Below, in pieces: positions 16,855 to 25,810 of a stretch of 64,000 bases of DNA (positions within the stretch are counted from its first letter, which is position 1; each line of letters begins with the position of its first letter). The notes under the pieces are model-generated. The model saw nothing but the letters and a program-made list of their open reading frames with translations. It was not told the origin of the DNA and did no database searches. Position numbers and translations under genes: made by a program. Location of the stretch: NCBI RefSeq assembly GCF_024449095.1, contig NZ_CP024628.1, positions 1,178,001-1,242,000 on the forward strand, written 5' to 3'. The DNA is from Vibrio coralliilyticus (GTDB lineage Bacteria; Pseudomonadota; Gammaproteobacteria; Enterobacterales; Vibrionaceae).

Positions 16855-18714
16855 ATGGCTAGGTTACAAGGAAAACCCGCATCTATTGATTTAGATGTGG
16901 TGAATAAAACGCTCCAGCTCGATGGTTCAGCGCTGCTGGATCAGGTCACCCTTGTCCTAAACAAACATTTTGAATCCTTTTGCACTTGTATCATTGAAAT
17001 TGATAAATTCAATTTTAATGCGCATACCTTGTCCTATGCATGTAATCAGACTCTGAATAAACCGACCTCATATTCTCTACAGGGCACCCCTTGTGCCCAT
17101 GTCAGTAAATCCGAGCTCGATTATGTCCTATATGCCAGTAATGTGGAGCAAGACTTCCCTGAAGATGTGTATATCCGAGACCACCAGTTACAAGCCTATC
17201 TCGGTGTGCCTTTGAGGACCCGTTCAGGTGATGTACTCGGTGTATTGCTTTCTACATTCAAGGCTCCTATTGAAACCAGCAAAGAGCTCATTTACTACCA
17301 CACTCTTTTTGCTCACGTCATTGTGCACAGTTTGAGAGCGAAGTGGCTTTCCGCCCGATCTGAAAGCTTGGTTAATCAACTGAGTTATGAAGTTTCGCAT
17401 GACAACCTTACAGGCTTACTCAATAGAAGCTTCTTGTCAGACAAATTGGAAAGATTGTCAGAAACCAGCAGTGATTCATTCACACTCGCTTACGTCGATA
17501 TCGACAGCTTTAAATCCATCAATGATTTATATGGTAATTACGTTGGCGATCAGGTCATTAAGTTTGTCGCCCATGCTATCGAGTCATCGATACACGACAA
17601 GCAACTTGCCTTTAGAATTGCTGGTGATGAATTCGCATTTATCACTTACAGCGGCGATCCACTTGAAGTATGCCGAAACATTCTCAGTAAGCTAGAGTCA
17701 GGGTACAAAGACCCTGCCCATAACATTAAAGTCAGTGTCAATATAGGTATTGCACGCAGAACGGATAAGAGGCTGACTGCTGACCAATTAATTCTCAACG
17801 CCAGTTTAGCGTTAAAAGATTGCAAACAATCGAGGAACTCTCAGGTTCAATGCTATGACACCCACTTAAGTGCACAATACTACCGACGAACTATGGTGAT
17901 TGACGCGTTACGTAACGAACTATCACCAGCGAACCTAAACCCATGTGAAATTTATGTCTTAGCACAACCGATTGTGCGCCGTAATCAAAGTCATTGGGAT
18001 TACTTTGAAATCCTAGCCAGATGGGAGAGCAGTGAATTAGGGATGATTTCTCCATTAGAATTCATTGAAGCTGCCGAACAGTCAGGGCTCATTATAGAGT
18101 TGGGAGAGCGTATTATCGACCTTGCTTGCCAAGCAAAAAAAGAGCTCGAACAAGGGCTAGGCTATAAAGTCAAACTAGGCATCAACTGCTCCGCCCATGA
18201 ACTCAATGATACTAATCGCTACTTGGAACATCTCACTTCAACAGTAAGTAAACACGGTTTTAAGCCTGAAGAGTTCACGATTGAGCTGACTGAAACTGTA
18301 CTACTGTCACAAACCAATGAAGTAAAATTCATACTTGAGCAACTGCGTTTGCTTGGTTTCACCGTCGCTTTGGATGACTTTGGTACTGGATACTCAAGCC
18401 TTAATTATATTCACAACTACCCAATTGACTGCATCAAAATCGACGCTACTTTCATTCGCAACATGCTAAGTAATGAAACCTCTGAACGTGTCGTCTGGCT
18501 CATCATTCAGCTGGCAAAACAGCTCAAGGTCGATCTGGTCGCCGAAGGGGTGGAAAACAAAGAAGCGTTAGATAAGTTGCACGATATGGGTTGTAGCCAA
18601 ATACAAGGTTATTACTACTCACGTCCAGAAAAACCAAAGGCCATCATTAAAGCACAAGCTAAACATTCCATACCCAGTGAGCAGCCTGCGGTAGTAAATA
18701 TGTTCAAATCATGA
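16855..18714 (+). CDS. GAF-GGDEF-EAL c-di-GMP signalling protein
   Basis: The 619-residue protein has three parts. A GAF domain covers about residues 20-165 (GTPCAHV..., LGVPLRTRSGDVLGVLL). The GGDEF domain (about 170-335) starts at DNLTGLLNR, and its signature reads AGDEF (256-260). The EAL domain (about 365-600) has EIL at 385-387 in place of EAL, followed by intact downstream motifs: IN at 443-444, ELTET, DDFGTGYSSL, KID and AEGVEN. There is no signal peptide or membrane helix, so it is cytoplasmic. It may keep phosphodiesterase activity; the cyclase site is slightly degenerate. Confidence 0.9.
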   Translation: MARLQGKPASIDLDVVNKTLQLDGSALLDQVTLVLNKHFESFCTCIIEIDKFNFNAHTLSYACNQTLNKPTSYSLQGTPCAHVSKSELDYVLYASNVEQDFPEDVYIRDHQLQAYLGVPLRTRSGDVLGVLLSTFKAPIETSKELIYYHTLFAHVIVHSLRAKWLSARSESLVNQLSYEVSHDNLTGLLNRSFLSDKLERLSETSSDSFTLAYVDIDSFKSINDLYGNYVGDQVIKFVAHAIESSIHDKQLAFRIAGDEFAFITYSGDPLEVCRNILSKLESGYKDPAHNIKVSVNIGIARRTDKRLTADQLILNASLALKDCKQSRNSQVQCYDTHLSAQYYRRTMVIDALRNELSPANLNPCEIYVLAQPIVRRNQSHWDYFEILARWESSELGMISPLEFIEAAEQSGLIIELGERIIDLACQAKKELEQGLGYKVKLGINCSAHELNDTNRYLEHLTSTVSKHGFKPEEFTIELTETVLLSQTNEVKFILEQLRLLGFTVALDDFGTGYSSLNYIHNYPIDCIKIDATFIRNMLSNETSERVVWLIIQLAKQLKVDLVAEGVENKEALDKLHDMGCSQIQGYYYSRPEKPKAIIKAQAKHSIPSEQPAVVNMFKS

Positions 18715-18734
18715 AAAGTGGTAAGTGGAAGGCG

Positions 18735-19223
18735 TCAGAAGGGAAGCTCAAGCTGCATAATAACATCACGTTCATAGTCATCATGCCAGCGATAGTCCAA
18801 GCGTAACCTTGGCTCACCAAGTTTCTTTTCACCGAAGCCAAGGCTTAGTTGTAACCCATGACTCATAATCCAATCTTCAGTTTCGGACAAATGGACTTGC
18901 TCTTCCAATTCAGACGGCATCCAGACCCCGATTCCGATATAGTTAGAAGCAAGGCTTTGGCTTAAAATAGGGCTGGTCTCAGTTTGTAGAACCCAATCAG
19001 CCCAATAAGAGGAATAATCAGCCGAAGACTCTTCCGACACCCATTGTTCAAAAGCATCTAACTTATCTGCCGTGTATTGAATACCATCGAGTAACGAGAA
19101 GCAGACGCCTTGCTGAGAATGAAACAACACCGAATCCGATTGATAGTCAGTACTATACAGCTCACATCCATCCGCAGCATAAGAAACCAACCCCATCAGA
19201 AATATCAGTAAATACCCTTTCAT
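18735..19223 (-). CDS. secreted or periplasmic protein of unknown function
   Basis: The 162-residue protein starts with a Sec signal peptide (about residues 1-18, MKGYLLIFLMGLVSYAADG). The mature part is acidic and has a few cysteines (CELYSTD, GVCFSLLDG), which could form a disulphide. The C-terminus alternates charged and aromatic residues and ends in ELPF, a beta-strand-like finish with a terminal Phe reminiscent of outer-membrane proteins. I do not recognise a family. It is convergent with the GGDEF-EAL gene and in line with the NadD-like gene. Confidence 0.65.
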   Translation of the reverse strand: MKGYLLIFLMGLVSYAADGCELYSTDYQSDSVLFHSQQGVCFSLLDGIQYTADKLDAFEQWVSEESSADYSSYWADWVLQTETSPILSQSLASNYIGIGVWMPSELEEQVHLSETEDWIMSHGLQLSLGFGEKKLGEPRLRLDYRWHDDYERDVIMQLELPF

Positions 19224-19253
19224 TCACCACCAAAATAATTGGTACGTCATTCC

Positions 19254-19766
19254 TTAATAATACTCTCTTTCGACCAATAATTGGTAAACTTTTGGTGTCA
19301 CAAGTGAGTGAATGTCTTTCTTATCGCTCAAAGCCCTTCTTATGTCCGTACTACGCACTTTCACCGTTTCAGGACATGCCATGACTGACCATCGACTCAA
19401 TATTTCATCTGCTTTATAAAATTTAGCAAAATTAAATAGGTTATCCGGCCCGATAACAAAGGTGATGGCACATTCAGGGAACTGACGCTGTAGTTCCGTT
19501 AACACAGCAAAGGTTGTCACGCTCTGCTCTGGTTTATAGAGCACTTCCTCTACGCCGCTTCGTTCGACGTTACTCGACTGTAGATCTTCAATAAATACAT
19601 CAACTAGCTCGCACCGAGCTTTGTAATCAAGCATCTCTTTTCCCCAAGCATGTGAAATGCTAGGAATCAAAAGCACACGATCAAAATGAGTGAGTGATTC
19701 AATAACACTCTTGTGTCCAAGGCTGGGCGGGTTAAAAGCACTACCGAATACAGCGATTTTGTTCAT
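19254..19766 (-). CDS. NadD-like nicotinate-nucleotide adenylyltransferase paralog
   Basis: The 170-residue nucleotidyltransferase starts at ATG 19766, which has AGGAAAG upstream. It has the Rossmann start KIAVFGSAFNPPSLGH, the ITFVIGPDNLFNF segment and the C-terminal motif VRSTDIRRAL, equivalent to SSTxIR. The family would adenylate nicotinate or nicotinamide mononucleotide to form NAD precursors. The usual HxGH motif reads SLGH: the first His is Ser. It is divergent from nadE, the next enzyme of the pathway, with about 110 bases between them. Activity is plausible but not assured; a housekeeping nadD is expected elsewhere. Confidence 0.75.
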   Translation of the reverse strand: MNKIAVFGSAFNPPSLGHKSVIESLTHFDRVLLIPSISHAWGKEMLDYKARCELVDVFIEDLQSSNVERSGVEEVLYKPEQSVTTFAVLTELQRQFPECAITFVIGPDNLFNFAKFYKADEILSRWSVMACPETVKVRSTDIRRALSDKKDIHSLVTPKVYQLLVEREYY

Positions 19767-19876
19767 TTTCTTTCCTGATAAATGTGAATTCATTGTTCAC
19801 AGTTTTCTAATTTGTTCATTTAGGTATGATACTACCATCATTTTCTTAAAATCATTGCTTGCAGGAAGGAAACATC

Positions 19877-20704
19877 ATGGAACAGCTCATCCGCGACGAG
19901 ATGCGCGTATTGCCGTCAATCGACCCTAAATTCGAAATCTCGCGTCGTGTTGAATTTATTAAGCGCAAATTGCAGGAAGCAGGTTGCAAAGCATTAGTTC
20001 TTGGTATCAGTGGTGGTGTCGATTCGACAACATGTGGTCGCCTAGCTCAGATCGCCATTAATGAACTGAATGAAGAAACAGAAGGTGGGTATCAATTTAT
20101 TGCCGTACGTCTCCCTTACGGAGAGCAAAAAGACGAAGATGAAGCACAAATCGCCTTGCAGTTCATTCAACCCTCACAATCGGTTTCTGTAAACATCAAA
20201 TCAGGCGTTGATGGCTTACACGCAGCCTCTCATGAGGCGCTTGCACACACCAACCTTCTTCCAACACAAGCCTCCAAGATCGATTTCGTCAAAGGCAACG
20301 TAAAAGCGCGAGCTCGAATGGTTGCTCAATATGAAATTGCTGGTTATGTGGGTGGCTTGGTACTAGGCACAGACCACTCAGCAGAGAACATTACTGGCTT
20401 CTATACCAAATTTGGCGATGGGGCTTGCGATCTGGCACCATTGTTTGGTTTGAGCAAGCGTCAAGTCCGTGAAGTTGCTGCGACGCTAGGAGCACCTGAA
20501 CTACTGGTGAAGAAAACGCCCACCGCTGATTTGGAAGAGCTTGATCCACAAAAAGCGGATGAAGATGCACTGAACTTAAGCTACGACCAAATTGACGACT
20601 TTTTGGAAGGCAAGCCTGTCTCTCAAGATGTCTCAGATAAGCTTGTCGCGATTTATCAAGCAACTCAGCATAAGCGTCAACCGATCCCTACCATATACGA
20701 CTAA
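19877..20704 (+). CDS. nadE: ammonia-dependent NAD+ synthetase
   Basis: The 275-residue protein starts at ATG 19877 (GGAAGGA upstream), exactly the usual NadE length. It carries the ATP pyrophosphatase P-loop [12 protein letters not shown] (SGGxDS), the segment [10 protein letters not shown] and the [22 protein letters not shown] region. It makes NAD+ from nicotinate adenine dinucleotide, ATP and ammonia. It lacks the glutaminase domain seen in the long form. A NadD-like gene is divergent, and a bidirectional terminator follows. Confidence 0.95.
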   Translation: MEQLIRDEMRVLPSIDPKFEISRRVEFIKRKLQEAGCKALVLGISGGVDSTTCGRLAQIAINELNEETEGGYQFIAVRLPYGEQKDEDEAQIALQFIQPSQSVSVNIKSGVDGLHAASHEALAHTNLLPTQASKIDFVKGNVKARARMVAQYEIAGYVGGLVLGTDHSAENITGFYTKFGDGACDLAPLFGLSKRQVREVAATLGAPELLVKKTPTADLEELDPQKADEDALNLSYDQIDDFLEGKPVSQDVSDKLVAIYQATQHKRQPIPTIYD

Positions 20705-20706
20705 CC

Positions 20707-20733
20707 AAAACGGGAGCTCAAAGCTCCCGTTTT
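20707..20733. terminator. bidirectional terminator between nadE and the LuxR-type regulator
   Basis: AAAACGGGAGCT and AGCTCCCGTTTT form a 12-bp stem around a 3-nt loop and give T runs in both directions. Confidence 0.9.
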
Positions 20734-20750
20734 ACTCACGCCAGAGAACT

Positions 20751-21419
20751 CTACACTCTTTCTTCTAGTGCCACATTATTATTGGCCCACAGCAGTGCCT
20801 GAAGGCGATTCTTAGCATTTATTTTCTTAAAAATATTGTGTAAGTGCGTTTTCACCGTATTCTCACTCACGAACAACTCGTCAGCGATTTGGAGATTAGA
20901 AGCCCCATGTCCAAGCAAACGCATGATCTCTTTTTCTCGTTTGGTAAGATTGGCATAAGCTTGTGAGGTGGTAACACTATTTGCACAGCGAAAATGCTCG
21001 ATATAATCTTGAGCAACTTTTCGTGATAGCCACATTTCGTCTTTCATAATCTTTTCCATGCCCCTGAGTAGCAAAGAAAGATCATCATCAATATAAAAAA
21101 CACCCACTAAATTTCGCCATTTGAATAGCTGGGTCGAGGGGACATCTTTCGGACAGTTAATTACGATTTCTTTCGGATTCTTAGTGCTTAATGAGCGGAT
21201 CTGACTGTAAACATCAAACTTCTCATCGTTCAGGTAGTGGTAGTCAAACAGAATGTAATCGCCTAGGATAGATGTCTTGCCTTCACATGCTTCAAGCTCT
21301 TCAATTGGAACAATCGATACATTTAATTGAATGCCTTGCTCTAAAGAGTCTTTAAACAATTTGGATTGCATGCTTATATCTGAAAGAAAGGTTATCTCGT
21401 GAGTACATTGATTTGCCAT
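20751..21419 (-). CDS. VpsT/CsgD-like LuxR family regulator, probable c-di-GMP binder
   Basis: The 222-residue protein has an N-terminal receiver-like domain (about residues 8-125) and a C-terminal LuxR helix-turn-helix (about 155-215; LTKREKEIMRLLGHGASNLQIADELFVSENTVKTHLHNIFKKI). The linker helix has WLSR at 130-133, matching the W[F/L/M][T/S]R motif that binds c-di-GMP in V. cholerae VpsT, at almost the same position. The phosphoacceptor region is not that of a classical response regulator. I infer control of matrix or motility genes by c-di-GMP. The gene could be vpsT or a paralog. Confidence 0.85.
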   Translation of the reverse strand: MANQCTHEITFLSDISMQSKLFKDSLEQGIQLNVSIVPIEELEACEGKTSILGDYILFDYHYLNDEKFDVYSQIRSLSTKNPKEIVINCPKDVPSTQLFKWRNLVGVFYIDDDLSLLLRGMEKIMKDEMWLSRKVAQDYIEHFRCANSVTTSQAYANLTKREKEIMRLLGHGASNLQIADELFVSENTVKTHLHNIFKKINAKNRLQALLWANNNVALEERV

Positions 21420-21588
21420 CTGCGAACTCTCCGGCTCAACTTATTATGTAATTTAAAATTATCTTTTAGTTATAAATAGTCAACACGACAAATCATTAAT
21501 AGATGCTCACGCGCACTATTTGAGGCGGAGGTTTCAAATAATTATAGTAATTTCTCATTTATGATACTTATTTAAATCTCAATTATGC

Positions 21589-22584
21589 CTAATTAAGCTG
21601 GTTGAGACGCCTCCCTCTCAATGCGAACACTGCGATTATCAGCCATACAGCAAAGTTAACGGCTCCACCGCTACCACCATCAGAGCGAGCACTCACACTG
21701 TCATCGACATTACTATTCAAGACACGGTTACCATTGATTGTGGTGACGTAATACTTGGGTGTAACCTGCCCATTCATAACACTATTGATCCAGCCAGTAT
21801 AGTCATAGACATCCGTGAATACCGAAGTTACATTGAATGCCGTATTGCCACATAAACTCGGGCCAAAACTGGTGATACCAACCTGTATGTACTGGCTCCC
21901 ATTATACCAATAGACAGGCCCTCCCGAATCACCGCTACAAGTGGAGTTTTGATAACCTCCAGATTCAGGACCACCAAAACAGATCTGCTTGTCCGTCAGC
22001 TTACTACCATACTCAGATTGACAACTACTCAGAGAGATATATTCCAAAGAGGTTTCCAAAAGTTGAGTACCACCTGCGACATTACCTTCAATGTATCCAT
22101 GACCAATTGCTTTGTAATCTGCGGGGCTGGGGAAACTGTTATTGATCGAAGTGTTGAGGAGAGAGGTGTAATTAGATACAGAAAGTGGCGTCTCAAGTTT
22201 AATAATGGCAATGTCATTTGGCCAAAGCTCTGAACTTGAATCAATATAATCATCCGGATAATAAAATTCTTCTGCTTTTGCCTGCTGAGTGGACAAGAAG
22301 TTCGATTCATCCTCCAACTGGGGAACCACCACGGTATACAACATAGTACTTTCATTGTCATAAATACAATGAGCAGCAGTTAAGACAAACTGGCTATTAA
22401 GCATAGTGGCCCCACAATAACTCGACGTACTGTAGGTGTTGCCGTTGCGATAAAACAGGCTGGCAAAAGAAGGGTAATTAGTAATGTCCGCGTTACTGCC
22501 ATTCACGATGTAAGGCGAAATTTCCATCGCCAGCAATCGGGAGCTAACCAGTATCAGGCTAAGGAACCAAATTGGCTTTTTCAT
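21589..22584 (-). CDS. secreted S1-family serine protease with GlyGly-CTERM tail (copy 1)
   Basis: The 331-residue preproprotein starts at ATG 22584 with GGGAG upstream. It has a signal peptide (1-19), the mature start IVNG, and the catalytic triad His72 (TAAHC), Asp124 (NDIAII) and Ser220 (GDSGGP). The S1-pocket position six before the Ser is itself Ser, which favours chymotrypsin- or elastase-like rather than trypsin-like specificity. After a linker, the C-terminus has GGSGG, a hydrophobic helix and RGRR: a GlyGly-CTERM signal processed by rhombosortase. V. cholerae VesB has this layout and is a type II secretion substrate. Tandem with a paralog. Confidence 0.9.
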   Translation of the reverse strand: MKKPIWFLSLILVSSRLLAMEISPYIVNGSNADITNYPSFASLFYRNGNTYSTSSYCGATMLNSQFVLTAAHCIYDNESTMLYTVVVPQLEDESNFLSTQQAKAEEFYYPDDYIDSSSELWPNDIAIIKLETPLSVSNYTSLLNTSINNSFPSPADYKAIGHGYIEGNVAGGTQLLETSLEYISLSSCQSEYGSKLTDKQICFGGPESGGYQNSTCSGDSGGPVYWYNGSQYIQVGITSFGPSLCGNTAFNVTSVFTDVYDYTGWINSVMNGQVTPKYYVTTINGNRVLNSNVDDSVSARSDGGSGGAVNFAVWLIIAVFALRGRRLNQLN

Positions 22585-22650
22585 CTTCCCGTCTCCCTTT
22601 CGCAACCATCAACTTTAAGTTTAGCTTACGAAAGGGCAACGGGCTGGATT

Positions 22651-23616
22651 CTAACTTGTTAGTTTTCTTCTAAATAGAGCTGCCCCGATAAATAAGAAAG
22701 ATAGGAAGCCAAGAGAGCCACCGCCGCCGCTACCACCACTCTGTGCAGTATTATCAACGAGAGAGCGGGTGCCACTGCTGTCAGTTGAGATATAATATTT
22801 CGGTGTTTGACCACCGGATATTACGCTGTTGATCCATGAATTATAATCGTAAGTTTCTGTAAAAACAGAGGTGGCAGGCTCATTGATATCACCACAGTCA
22901 GTAGGTCCGAAACTCGTTATGCCAATTTGTACATACTTGCTGCCATCATACCAATAAACAGGACCTCCAGAATCGCCGTTACACGTCGAATTCTTGTATG
23001 AACCACTTTGTGCACCATCAAAACACAATTGCTTATCAGTAGAGTTACAAACGGACTTGTCTTCTAACTCCAAACTTGTCTCTAATAACGTACCATCAGA
23101 AGAGACATTACCTTCTATCAGACCATGACCAATTGCCTTAAATGAATCAGAGCCGTTATTTTGGGCATAAGTATTATTTTCCGTGGTATTCAATAAGTAT
23201 TGATAATCTTGAGTATTAAGCGGCGACTCCAATTTAATAATGGCAATGTCGTTGGGCCACCTTTGCTCTTCAGAATCAACATAATCATCAGGGAAATAAA
23301 ACTCTTTAGCTCTCGATGATTGATAACTACCATAAGGATATTGCGACTGATCAGTTAACTGTGGGACAACCCAAGTATGTAGGTTTTGACTATTATCGTT
23401 ATAAATACAGTGGGCAGCCGTTAAAATATATTGCGAGTTAATGACTGTTGCGCCACAGTAATTTCCGTACTGACTGCCGTCATCGTAGTAAAGACTAGCA
23501 AAGGAAGGGTAATCACTAATGGATGCCGTTGTACCATTAACAATATATGGGTTGACGTCAAATGCGAAGCTCTTAGAAGCTAGGACAAAAGGCAAAAGTA
23601 TGGATAGCTTTCTCAT
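22651..23616 (-). CDS. secreted S1-family serine protease with GlyGly-CTERM tail (copy 2)
   Basis: The 321-residue protein starts at ATG 23616 with GGAAAA upstream. Signal peptide (1-18), mature start IVNG, and triad His69, Asp123 and Ser216 are intact, again with Ser at the base of the S1 pocket (NSTCNGDSGGP). The tail GGSGGGG, hydrophobic helix and RRK form a GlyGly-CTERM sorting signal. It is closely similar to the next gene along most of its length, so the pair arose by tandem duplication. A gap of about 65 bases separates them, and they may be co-transcribed. No rhombosortase gene is nearby. Confidence 0.9.
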   Translation of the reverse strand: MRKLSILLPFVLASKSFAFDVNPYIVNGTTASISDYPSFASLYYDDGSQYGNYCGATVINSQYILTAAHCIYNDNSQNLHTWVVPQLTDQSQYPYGSYQSSRAKEFYFPDDYVDSEEQRWPNDIAIIKLESPLNTQDYQYLLNTTENNTYAQNNGSDSFKAIGHGLIEGNVSSDGTLLETSLELEDKSVCNSTDKQLCFDGAQSGSYKNSTCNGDSGGPVYWYDGSKYVQIGITSFGPTDCGDINEPATSVFTETYDYNSWINSVISGGQTPKYYISTDSSGTRSLVDNTAQSGGSGGGGSLGFLSFLFIGAALFRRKLTS

Positions 23617-23749
23617 ACAAATTTTCCATTCAATTATTATCATTAATATCAAATGACGATAATCTATCACATCCAGATGACTTCGAGCTATTTAATGACC
23701 TAAGCTACCTCTCGTTTTAGAGTATTCAGTTGATATGAGGAGTACCAAT

Positions 23750-23777
23750 AAAAAAGAGTTCACCTAACGTGAACTCT
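23750..23777 (-). terminator. terminator of gcvT
   Basis: AGAGTTCAC and GTGAACTCT form a 9-bp stem with a 5-nt loop; on the minus strand TTTTTATT follows. It stands about 30 bases beyond the gcvT stop. Confidence 0.85.
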
Positions 23778-23809
23778 CTGATATGACGTCATAGAATTAA
23801 ATTTTTCTA

Positions 23810-24928
23810 TCACCCACGGTAATAGCGTTGTGGAACAAATGGCATTTTTTCAATCGTCATAAGCAGTTTCTTACCACGAACATCTGCAAACAGCTCAGTG
23901 CCAATAGTTGCAAGATCTGCGCGAACGTAAGCCATTGAAACCGGCTTTCCAGCACTTGGGCCTGCTGTGCCGCTTGTCACAATACCGACTTTGTTGTCAT
24001 CAGCATCAAACAGCTCCGTGCCTTCACGTACAGGCGCTTTCGTCTGGCCGACTAGGCCTACACGCTTACGTGATACGTCTTTAGTTTCAATCTGTTTAAG
24101 GATGATCTCCGCACCAGGGAAACCACCAGCGCGCTCGCCATCTATACGACGAATTTTCTGAATTCCCCAAAGAAGGCTTGCTTCTACCGGTGTCGTCGTT
24201 GTATCAAGATCGTGTCCGTATAGGCACAGACCACACTCTAGACGTAGAGAATCACGTGCACCAAGGCCAATCCATTCCACTTCTTCTTCCGCTGTTAGCT
24301 TCTGCGCAAGTTCTTCTGCATGCGTGTTCGGCACAGAGATTTCGTAACCGTCTTCACCTGTGTAGCCACTGCGGCTAACGATGCACTCAACACCTAGGAT
24401 GTCTAACTTCTTCACATCCATAAATAGCATGTCAGCAACTTCGGCATTGAAACGCTTAAGCACATCGACTGCTTTAGGGCCTTGAAGAGCCAGCAAAGCG
24501 CGATCATCGATGATCTCTAGTTCTACACCTGCAGGTAAGTGAGCTTCAAGGTGATTGATGTCTTGCTCTTTACATGCTGCGTTAACCACAACAAATAGGT
24601 GGTCACCTAAGTTTGCCACCATTAGGTCATCCATGATGCCGCCTTCTTCATTAGTAAAGAAAGCATAGCGCTGGTTACCTTGTGGTAGGTCAATGATGTC
24701 AACTGGAACTAACGACTCAAGAAATGCTGCTGCACCTTCACCGTGTAAACGAAGTTGTCCCATGTGGGACACATCAAAAAGACCCGCAGCGTCGCGAGTA
24801 TGTAAGTGCTCTTTCTTTACACCCAGTTTGTATTGGACTGGCATGTCGTAGCCTGCGAAAGGAACCATTTTCGCACCAGCTTCTACGTGAAGCGTATGAA
24901 GTGGTGTTTTGAGTAGATCTTGAGTCAT
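23810..24928 (-). CDS. gcvT: glycine cleavage system T protein (aminomethyltransferase)
   Basis: The 372-residue protein starts at ATG 24928 with GGAGA upstream (an ATG at 24940 overlaps this signal). It opens with LLKTPLHTLHVEAGAKMVPFAGYDMPVQY and contains DVSHMGQ, SRSGYTGEDGYEI and the C-terminal barrel TSGTAGPSAGKPVSMAYV. T protein transfers the methylene group from lipoyl-bound aminomethyl to tetrahydrofolate and releases ammonia. Here it is transcribed alone, toward the left, away from glyA-gcvH-gcvP. The region upstream carries the composite operator also found before glyA, so the two transcripts are probably co-regulated. Confidence 0.95.
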   Translation of the reverse strand: MTQDLLKTPLHTLHVEAGAKMVPFAGYDMPVQYKLGVKKEHLHTRDAAGLFDVSHMGQLRLHGEGAAAFLESLVPVDIIDLPQGNQRYAFFTNEEGGIMDDLMVANLGDHLFVVVNAACKEQDINHLEAHLPAGVELEIIDDRALLALQGPKAVDVLKRFNAEVADMLFMDVKKLDILGVECIVSRSGYTGEDGYEISVPNTHAEELAQKLTAEEEVEWIGLGARDSLRLECGLCLYGHDLDTTTTPVEASLLWGIQKIRRIDGERAGGFPGAEIILKQIETKDVSRKRVGLVGQTKAPVREGTELFDADDNKVGIVTSGTAGPSAGKPVSMAYVRADLATIGTELFADVRGKKLLMTIEKMPFVPQRYYRG

Positions 24929-24955
24929 TGTTGTCTCCATTTAATCAGGTTCGTT

Positions 24956-24982
24956 TTCCGTTCAAGGAAACCTTGTTTCCAA
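24956..24982 (-). promoter_or_regulatory. composite operator upstream of gcvT
   Basis: Read toward gcvT, the sequence is GGAAAC-N3-GTTTCC-N6-GGAAA, a 6-bp-arm palindrome (24966-24980) plus a further half-site. The same arrangement stands upstream of glyA, with 13 of the 14 core bases shared (GAAACCWTGTTTCC) and AATA following it. I infer it is the site of the adjacent XRE-cupin regulator. Confidence 0.65.
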
Positions 24983-25074
24983 TAATAAACACGAGTGGAG
25001 AATTTTTGCACCATTAACAGCAGGGGAACAGTCTAAAGTGTGATATTTAACATCACATTCACATTCAGCGCACC

Positions 25075-25117
25075 AAAAATAAAACGCCATTTCAGGCTAT
25101 CTCTGCCTGAAATGGCG
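25075..25117 (-). terminator. terminator of the XRE-cupin regulator gene
   Basis: CGCCATTTCAGGC and GCCTGAAATGGCG form a perfect 13-bp stem with a 7-nt loop, followed on the minus strand by TTTTATTTTT. It stands 70 bases after the regulator's stop and separates it from gcvT. Confidence 0.9.
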
Positions 25118-25186
25118 CTATTGTACTTATATAAACGACAAAGGCAATCGTTTGCTTTCACTATACGAAATTCTTTATAAATCGCA

Positions 25187-25810
25187 TTATTTAGCAGTCA
25201 CCCACAAAATATTAGCGTCTTTTTCGCTGGTCGAGATCAGCATATGCCCCATATTCGCGTCATAGTAAACACTGTCACCTTCACTCAATTCTACCGGTTC
25301 GTAAAACTCCGAATAGAACATGACTGAACCGGACAAAATCAGCAAAAACTCTTCACCGTCATGACGTACCCAATCACCGTACTCTTCAAAGTTTCGCGCA
25401 TGAACTTGGCTTTTAAAAGGCATCATTTTCTTATTGGAAAGCTGAGTCGCCAAGAGCTCATGTTCGTAGGTCGGTGTTGGGTGTGGTTTCCCCTGATTAT
25501 TTTTGGTGATATCCCTACGGCCTGTTGCGACTTTTTTCCTTGGTGGTTCAAAGAGTTGTGGCATATCTATCTGTAATCCAAGCGCCAATTTTTGCATCGC
25601 CTGAAACGTAGGAGAAATCTGCTCATTCTCAATCTTGCTCAAGGTAGAACGCGCCAGCCCAGTACGTTGACTTGCCTCTTCCAAAGTAATCCCCAACTTA
25701 CCGCGAATATCCTTGATTCTCTCGCCCAATTTTAGGGGTTCGATATTTTGATCGGCAGCTTCTTTCGCCAATGTCAAAGATGGGTACTCATCATAGATAT
25801 CTTCGGGCAT
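25187..25810 (-). CDS. XRE-cupin transcriptional regulator, likely controller of the gcv genes
   Basis: The 207-residue protein has a lambda-repressor-type helix-turn-helix at about residues 27-82 (LGERIKDIRGKLGITLEEASQRTGLARSTLSKIENEQISPTFQAMQKLALGL). A basic linker follows, then a small cupin barrel at about 130-205. Cupin-XRE proteins usually sense a small ligand. It lies between gcvT and glyA, and both targets carry the same composite palindrome, so local control of glycine metabolism is the natural reading. Its own start region reads GGGAAACATG, a half-site that might allow autoregulation but also overlaps the ribosome binding site. Confidence 0.85.
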   Translation of the reverse strand: MPEDIYDEYPSLTLAKEAADQNIEPLKLGERIKDIRGKLGITLEEASQRTGLARSTLSKIENEQISPTFQAMQKLALGLQIDMPQLFEPPRKKVATGRRDITKNNQGKPHPTPTYEHELLATQLSNKKMMPFKSQVHARNFEEYGDWVRHDGEEFLLILSGSVMFYSEFYEPVELSEGDSVYYDANMGHMLISTSEKDANILWVTAK

